From positions 17,076 to 81,075 of the forward strand of contig JAQGDQ010000912.1 in NCBI GenBank assembly GCA_030141605.1: a stretch of DNA of 64,000 bases. Reading direction: 5' to 3'. The translations under genes and the position numbers were made by a program. Shown in pieces: positions 50,401 through 59,400 of the stretch; position 1 is the stretch's first letter; every line of letters begins with the position of its first letter. This DNA comes from Tubiluchus corallicola. Its lineage: Eukaryota > Priapulida > Priapulimorpha > Priapulimorphida > Tubiluchidae. Below the pieces are notes generated by a model, which worked only from the letters and a program-made list of their open reading frames with translations, searched no databases and had not been told where the DNA came from.

Positions 50401-53400
50401 CAAGTATAGCTTTAGCTACTTGGCTACTGCTGGTCTGATAGAGACAAAACATTGAATGTTCCCCGGTTTTCTTCAAGTATAGCTTTAGCTACTTGGCTAC
50501 TGCTGGTCTGAGGAAGACAAAACACTGAATGTTCCCCTGTTTACTTCAAGTATAGCTTTAGCTACTTGGCTACTGCTGGTCTGATAAAGACAAAACATTA
50601 AATGTTCCCCGGTTTTCTTCAAGTATAGTTTTAGCTACTTGGCTACTGCTGGTCTGATAAAGACAAAACATTGAATGTGGTTTTCTCAAGCATAGCTTTA
50701 GCTACTTGGATACTGCTGGTCTGATAAAGACAAAACACTGAATGTTCCCCGGTTTTCTTCAAGTATAGCTTTAGCTACTTGGCTACTGCTGGTCTGAGGA
50801 AGACAAAACATTGAATGTTCCCCTGTTTTCTTCAAGTATAGCTTTAGCTACTTGGCTACTGCTGGTCTGAGGAAGACAAAACATTGAATGTTCCCCTGTT
50901 TTCTTCAAGTATAGCTTTAGCTACTTGGCTACTGCTGGTCTGAGGAAGACAAAACATTGAATGTTCCCCGGTTTACTTCAAGTATAGCTTTAGCTACTTG
51001 GCTACTGCTGGTCTGAGGAAGACAAAACATTGAATGTTCCCCGGTTTTCTTCAAGTATAGCTTTAGCTACTTGGCTACTGCTGGTCTGAGGAAGACAAAA
51101 CACTGAATGTTCCCCTGGTTTTCTTCAAGTATAGCTTTAGCTATTGGCTACTGCTGGTCTGATAAAGACAAAACATTAAATGTTCCCCGGTTTTCTTCAA
51201 GTATAGTTTTAGCTACTTGGCTACTGCTGGTCTGAGGAAGACAAAACACTGAATGTTCCCTGGTTTTCTTCAAGTATAGTTTTAGCTACTTGGCTACTGC
51301 TGGTCTGAGGAAGACAAAACACTGAATGTTCCCTGGTTTTCTTCAAGTATGGCTTTAGCTACTTGGCTACTGCTGGTCTGAGGAAGACAAAACACTGAAT
51401 GTTCCCTGGTTTTCTTCAAGTATAGTTTTAGCTACTTGGCTACTGCTGGTCTGAGGAAGACAAAACACTGAATGTTCCCTGGTTTTCTTCAAGTATGGCT
51501 TTAGCTACTTGGCTACTGCTGGTCTGAGGAAGACAAAACACTGAATGTTCCCTGGTTTTCTTCAAGTATAGTTTTAGCTACTTGGCTACTGCTGGTCTGA
51601 GGAAGACAAAACACTGAATGTTCCCTGGTTTTCTTCAAGTATGGCTTTAGCTACTTGGCTACTGCTGGTCTGAGGAAGACAAAACACTGAATGTTCCCTG
51701 GTTTTCTTCAAGTATAGTTTTAGCTACTTGGCTACTGCTGGTCTGAGGAAGACAAAACACTGAATGTTCCCTGGTTTTCTTCAAGTATGGCTTTAGCTAC
51801 TTGGCTACTGCTGGTCTGAGGAAGACAAAACACTGAATGTTCCCTGGTTTTCTTCAAGTATAGTTTTAGCTACTTGGCTACTGCTGGTCTGAGGAAGACA
51901 AAACACTGAATGTTCCCTGGTTTTCTTCAAGTATGGCTTTAGCTACTTGGCTACTGCTGGTCTGAGGAAGACAAAACACTGAATGTTCCCTGGTTTTCTT
52001 CAAGTATAGTTTTAGCTACTTGGCTACTGCTGGTCTGAGGAAGACAAAACATTGAATGTTCCCCCGGTTTTCTTCAAGTATAGTTTTAGCTACTTGGCTA
52101 CTGCTGGTCTGAGGAAGACAAAACATTGAATGTTCCCCCGCTTTTCTTCAAGTATAGCTTTAGCTACTTGGCTACTGCTGGTCTGAGGAAGACAAAACAC
52201 TGAATGTTCCCCTGTTTACTTCAAGTACAGCTTTAGCTATTGGCTACTGCTTATCTGATGGACAGTTTAAACTGGCCAATTGTATTCACTATCAGTCTCT
52301 TTTTAAGGAATTTCGTTTCAAACATCAAGTGCCATTTAACAGTGATAGTAAGTTTTCTGAGTACTTTAGGGTAGAATCTCATGCCTACTGGTCAAGTTCA
52401 TTCTGGGTCTGTAACTGTTGCCAAAAATATTCCTCTTAATGTGGTAGCTGCTTGAACAGTTTAATGGAGTGATGGTTACTATAGGCATTATTATGGGAGC
52501 TCATTCAGGATGACTAGTTGCCATTTGTTACATTAATGCATCAATGTCTTGTTGATTTCCTTGTTTGTTCTGTCTGTTGTTATTTTTTTGTTGTGTGTTT
52601 GCTTGTTTTACTTTTACTTTTGCTTTATCATTTTAACATAATTATAACTGTTTGTTTCATACGATGATGATTAAATGATGAAAGTAATACCACTGCAATA
52701 TATATATGTTAGGTGACTTTCATTGCAAATCCTAGTTCATAACAATGTTTTTACGACTTTCATATTATTATGAAGCAGAAGTCTGAAGAATGTTCAACTT
52801 TTTCTGTAGGATCCTGGTTGTGTTGTCATGGAAACGGCTGAGCCTCATCAGTGGTACACAAAACTGTGTTTTGAGAAAAATGCATTTCTCTGCGAGGCTC
52901 CTATTAATACGGGTAATGTTTTTATACACAATAAAAATAACTTAACCCTTAGTCGACCAAAGTGGGGGTACAAAATTACCCCAGCATTGTTTGCTCAAAT
53001 TTTTTATATTGATATATTCTCATTCAGTGACAGATACGACCTGATGTGGGGTAATTTATTATCCAACTTGGTATTTTAAGTAGGCAAAGCTTCGGAGTTT
53101 ACATGGCAGTATTTTTCTTTCTGGCAACACCATATGTTTACCTTGACAACGGAGAATTGTTGCAAACCTCCATTTGCAGTCCACGACTCAGCAAAGTGAT
53201 TTTTTTATCAATCTGCATGCTGAGGAAATTTCATAATGTGGATATTCATAATTTAGTAATATGGCGGGAACACCAGGTGGCTAAGCTTGAAGCTGATGAA
53301 GATAAAAATTGAGAAGATCCTGCAAGTGAAGACGAAGTGGAGATCTCAGAATTAAACAGTGAATATCATTAACCTATTTAGGAGAATTGTTACATGACTT

Positions 53401-56400
53401 GGTAAACCACGTATAAACAATGCAGTGGAATGGTGTAAAGCTTCTTTTTGTCCTTGGCGCCTTCATGTATCTATGCAAATTTGCCACAGAACTTAGTTTT
53501 TTTCCCATAATCACCTCGAATCCATTTAGTAACATTTATTAAGCAAAACTTTCATGGGGTAATTTATTACACCACTTGGTCTTTATCATAATATAAAAAT
53601 TCCTTGGTCAGCAAAGGGTTAAAGCTGAACAATGCTGTAGTAATCTCTAGTCATTGTTCAAGTCTTATTAGTTCAGGACTTCTTATGATTTATATAGATT
53701 AATGACAGCTTAAAGGCATTTTAAGAAAAATTCTAAGGAAACTTCTAAACTTCTAATTTCATATCAAAAGCTAATTCATAAAATTAAGTTTGGAAGTGAA
53801 ACAAATTGTTGTTGACTTAGGCAGTCAGTAAACAAACAAATAAGAAACGTCAACATCACAACATCACAATAAAATGTCCTTTTTTCAGGTGATTCGTGTG
53901 TCAACACTGACAGTTACTGTGACCACTGGGCAATGGTCGGCGAATGTTTAAGAAATCTTGAATACATGATTGTACACTGCCGAAAAGCATGTAGATTTTG
54001 TGATGCAGGTATGTGCAAAACATTCAATCTTGCATCACTTTAATTGCGTGCATTATTTGCCTGAATAACTCACAAATGGTGTTTTTTCATGTGCTTGTTA
54101 AGAGATATAAAAGTACAGTGATGTAGTACAATGAAATGTGAACGAAATAAAATATTACACTATTTAATATTTTGCTGAATACATATGCTGTAAAGCTTCC
54201 TTTGCTGAAGACACATTTTGCTGCAATATAATGTAATGCAAAATTTATTTGTATCATACACTACGTTATTTTAAATCTATACAATAAAATATATTTAAAA
54301 TTCATAAGATACTCAAAATTTAAAATACATTAAAAATAAATTAATTCTGTGTGAAAAGTACAATCTAGATAAATGTGTTTTAAAAATGGTCTTCGTTTAA
54401 AACAATCGAATGAATTTGTAGATCGTATAGCAACAGGTAATTTATTCCAGAAACCTGGAGCACAGACAAAAAAACATTTTCACCACAAAATGGCTGATGT
54501 AAATGGATTTGTTCATTAGCCTTAGAATGAAGTGTTTAGTCTATATTACAGTAAAATAAAAGATGTATGAGGTGTACCTACCATAACATGAAGTATTTTG
54601 TAGGTGATACAAATAATATTAATTTGAATCTGGTACTTGACCAGTAGCCAAAGCAACTCTCTTAGAATAGGCGTAAGGCTATCATATTTTCTAGGTTTAT
54701 TAGTGCAATGAGCAGCAGAGTCTTGAAGTAGAACTCTGAAAATTTACTACAAATTTACATTGATGCAGTTGTTTGCTGTTGTTTTGATTTAAATACGTAT
54801 TTGTTAGACACTTGGCATACATGTATATGTACAGCATGTGAAAACGTAAAATGCACAGTCTATTAAAGGCAAACAGGACGATTGTTTAGACTCAATCTCA
54901 TTTTAATTTACTGTCCAAAGTATATTTCTTGCCTATAAAAGTTAGCAATTTTTTCTTATATTTGAATAATTAGCTTAGAAAGTTAATTAACGGCAACTTA
55001 ACACAGCTATCGCTTACGTCAGAAACTAACCACAGTTTGTACGATAACAGGCATCTTCCCTTGCGCGTCAAGCACGTCTGCGTAAGTTTTACAGTACTGC
55101 TTAATCACATGATGTCCGAAAAGGGGCTCTACGCTATATGACGTCAGAAACTAACACTACAGTTCGTGATCATTGTTATCACGATACCGCCTTCTATTTG
55201 CCAGCCATGCGAACGTGACAAAAAGGCGCCGTTGCCAATCTTAGTAGATTCACTGAGCCGTGCGTGTCTTTGAAAGTTTAACAAAATTATTATTATTAAT
55301 GTAAGCTTTGATTTAAAAAACCTATTGTAGTTTTCAATATTTTCGAGTATTCTTTATTCTGAACTAATGTTTACACAATCATCCGGTTGTCTGCATCTTA
55401 AATTAACAAATCCTGTTATAAATGCGATTCAATAAATTGCAAACAAATACAAAACAACAATATTACACGAGTGGTAAACAAACACTGTAAACAAATACCA
55501 TAAATAAACGAACAGTATTGTAAAATTACAATATTGCTTCAGTAATAACCAAACATCACCAATATTATAAATTATATTATGCAAGTGCATTTATAAACAA
55601 AAACATTTTAATTGGAATTAAATCGTTACTATTTTGAATGAAATTTATTACACTTAGGAATAAAATGCAATTCAGACCCTCAAGCATGATTACAGCAATT
55701 TAAAACTAAGTTTACAGTAGCCTGATAACCAGTGGATACTGAATTTAACGTCGAGTGCCTTGTATAGTCATACTTATTGCAGATCAGCAAGTAATGGTGG
55801 ACATCTTCAAATGGCGTCTACACGAACAAGCCATATTCTGTTGAATACGATTAATGACTAAATGGCTGTTGTTTTGATCTCATTATCTTATTACTTAATT
55901 TGTTTGGGACTTTCCAGATTGTTCGGATGAAGTTGACAATTGTTCCACATTGAGTCAAAATGGCGGTTGTACTAAAAATGCGCATTACATGTATAAAAAT
56001 TGTCCACTGACATGCAAAGTTTGTGGTTTTGAAGGAGGTAAATGAATTAACTTTTTTCATGTGTCTAAAGCTTCTTTTTTGTCTACTAGCTTGTGAATTA
56101 ACTCTGCAAAGAGGTCTGTTTTGCCGTGATGCTAGTCTCATTCTCGTTCCCAATTGCTAATGTAATAACCTTTTTATCAGTTTTTAATATTGTAATGATA
56201 GAGTTATCCCATATTCTAAACTTTTATGAACAAATGGATTCCATAACAATGGCAAATGGTGTTCTAAATAACGTAGTTGGGAAAAGTGAATCATAACAAA
56301 ACAGTAATTCTAAATTACACATCCATGTATTTGAGTAGAAAAACTCATTAAGCGAGTAAACAGAATTTTTTCTAGGCTATTTTCTGTATCTATTGAAGAT

Positions 56401-59400
56401 ACAGGGTTTGTATTAATAATTATTATAGATTTACTAGTAATTAATGGCATTTAACAACATTAGACAATGCTGATGTCACTAGCCATGACATAAATGGTGT
56501 AAATGCCCATGTGTACAATTCTAACAAGTCTATTGACTTGTGATATACAAACCAGTCAGAATTCAACTCTTAGTGAGTGAAAGATATTTCAATAATTAAT
56601 AGTATAATAAACTATTTGTTCACTCGGAAGCATTAGTCCGTTCTTTACACTGTTTCTGCAAGACTTACTCACAGGTAATTCCATAAAATAGCAATAAAAC
56701 AACACTAATATGACACTGAAAACGCTGAATTCGTCACTGACTATCTGATCTTAACGACATTCGTTTCTCAAGTGAGAAAAGAGCGGAAAAACGTGGGCGG
56801 TGCTGTGATCAGTATCAAGCAGCCGAAAATTTGACGAAATTTCGGACTCTCAGTACGACTTCACAAAAAGCTACCCCGGTTCAATAAATGAGAAAACTAA
56901 GTCATAGATCATCACTGGTAATCGGCCTCGGTCACAGTTACACATGACATGATTCTTATTTCTCGTAACTAACGTACTTAGTGTGTTGTACACATGTGTA
57001 TCACTTTTGCAGAGACAAAGTACTTAGTGTGTTGTACACATGTGTATCACTTTTGTAGAGACAAAGCCTTCGGGAAATTCGGTACTTTTATTTACTTTAG
57101 AATTTTTCAATCGAGAAAGAAAGGAGTGCTAGACTGGTGCTGAAATTTTGCCGCAACTTAAGATACATAGTCTAAGTTTCAGACCAAAACAGATGTGAAA
57201 TTGTTAGTAATGCTCATTTCTACTTGCTTGTTTTGATTAAGTGAAAACAACCCAAGAACAGTTGATTAAAATATGCACATAATTATTACCAAGATTTTAC
57301 ATTGTGATATTTATAATGATTACATGAAATGAACTGTATTATTAAATTACATTTGCTGCTGTGAATAGTGAAATTTCATAAAATTTTGATGGTATTCACA
57401 GAAGTCTTTATTTCACTTAGTTTTCACTTAGTATTACTTGAACTTAAAACAGAACCTTGTGATAAAATATATATTATGTTAGCTTGTGTTTAACAAAGTA
57501 ATTATTCTTATAATTCAAAGTAATTATCAACACTTACATTCTTGCAGCTATGAAAACATTAAGGTAATGAAGTACATCCAACAAAAACGTAAGACTCAAA
57601 TCTTGAAAACAAAAATATTAGCAAATCTGGAACGTGTCAACATAAATCATGGCAGTCTGACTACTGCTGCTCAAGCCAACTCACTTACCCAACCAGGTGA
57701 AACAGGTGGCAGCACTTAAACAAGAGCAATCAATTTTCTGCTAGATATTAAAGCAAAGTGAGACCAATTTTCGCCTAATACAGAGAGGCTGCCACAGCTT
57801 TAGTATAAGAAGATACGTCAGCCTGCTACATTATAATGGCAAACGGCCTAGCTACATTTTAGCAAGAGAAATTATTACATGTTATGGTAATTATATTTAC
57901 TCAAAAATATAACATATTATAAATGTTTACATTACTAACAATAGATCTTACCTAATTATGCCTCAGGATATCCTCGACTATTTTGGGACGCTTTCATGTT
58001 GGTGTCTATGCAGTCAGACTGTTTTTCCAGCATAAGTGGTGATGAAATGCCACTGTAGCTAAATGTTGAGAGTACAACAAACTATTATTTAAAGGCGGGA
58101 GTCGGAGTTGGAGCTCCTAAAATTTTAGGAGTCAGAGTTGGATCTAAAATTTTAGGAACCGGATTTGGACTTGGATCTTCTAAAATTCTAGGAGACGGAG
58201 TCGGAGTTAGAGCTAGAGTCAGAAATTTAATGTACCGCTGCACAGCCCTGTTTCCCAGGAAAGCAAATAGAATAATTAGCACATTAAAGAGCAATTAAGC
58301 AGAACTTCAAAAAATACTCTCTACAAGCTTATTCAGAAAACGTTTGTATGTTCGTTAATAAACCCGTTTGCTAGGGCAGATCCAAGCAAACAATGTAAAT
58401 ACGTATAAACACTGTGCCTGGAGATACACCAACCCGGGTCCATTTTCTCGACAAAATCATTATCTAATATGACTATGAACGTAACCTTATTTCTGCCCTA
58501 CATATCGTATCTCGTGTCGCTAGAACACGGCTAGTTGGAAGTGCCTAATCATGATGAACGATGCACGATAAAGATCGATTTCGTTTAGCTTATGTGTTAT
58601 CATCAATGCACGACTTTTGAAAACATTGTTTTGACATTTCCCAGACAATGCAGTGTTTGTTGCTTCCATTTCAGAATGTAAAAACAATTTCCCAAATTGC
58701 AACTGGTGGCCGGACGCTGGAGAATGTGAGTGGAATCCACCGTATATGTTAGCCAACTGTAGAGCTGGTTGTGGAAATTGTTATGATCGTACGTTTATAA
58801 ACCTTAAAACTTTTTCATCATTCACGTTTTACATTTTTACCCGAATAAACTTTGTAATTGTTAAAATACTCAAATTTGCTGGATTTACAAGTCAAGAAAT
58901 TGAGATATTTAAGCGTCGATTTCACCACGACAATTGACAACATCGTGAAAATTGGTACTTGGGCTGAATGACACTCAGCTTTTGTTGTTATTTTTCACAG
59001 AACCTATTAGAATAGACTCTGCCCATATAAACTTGTTGTATGTTTACCACTAATGATAACAGCAGTAGCTAGTCGAAATGCTTGGTATGATTTTAACTTT
59101 TAACTTTTTAATGTAAAAGTTTTTAATAAAGTTGTGTTGTTTCTAACTACAAATGTTTCTACGTGCCTGTAATAAAATTGCCTATTAGAATGTCTAAAAG
59201 TTGACAGAACTAATAGTTTAAAAATGTAGTTTTTAAGCTGCTGACTCAAGGCTACAAAGTTGAGAAGGTATCCAAATAATGGCTTCTCATAATGTCTTTG
59301 GCAAGAATAACTGTTTTTTTTAAAATGCCAAAACTATTGTAGAATTATCCTTATAATTTCATTAGTATTTAGACTGGTTATAGCTGTCATTGTTTTAGCA

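Noticed and set aside
52828-53079. Reading of exon 15 continuing through the donor
   Set aside because: The continuation enters the piggyBac-like element; the donor gtaatg at 52913 gives a phase match to the ShKT exon.
53889-58788. ShKT domains read as a toxin gene
   Set aside because: They are exons in frame with lectin domains in one large mosaic gene; ShKT is a common structural module and nothing shows a free toxin peptide.
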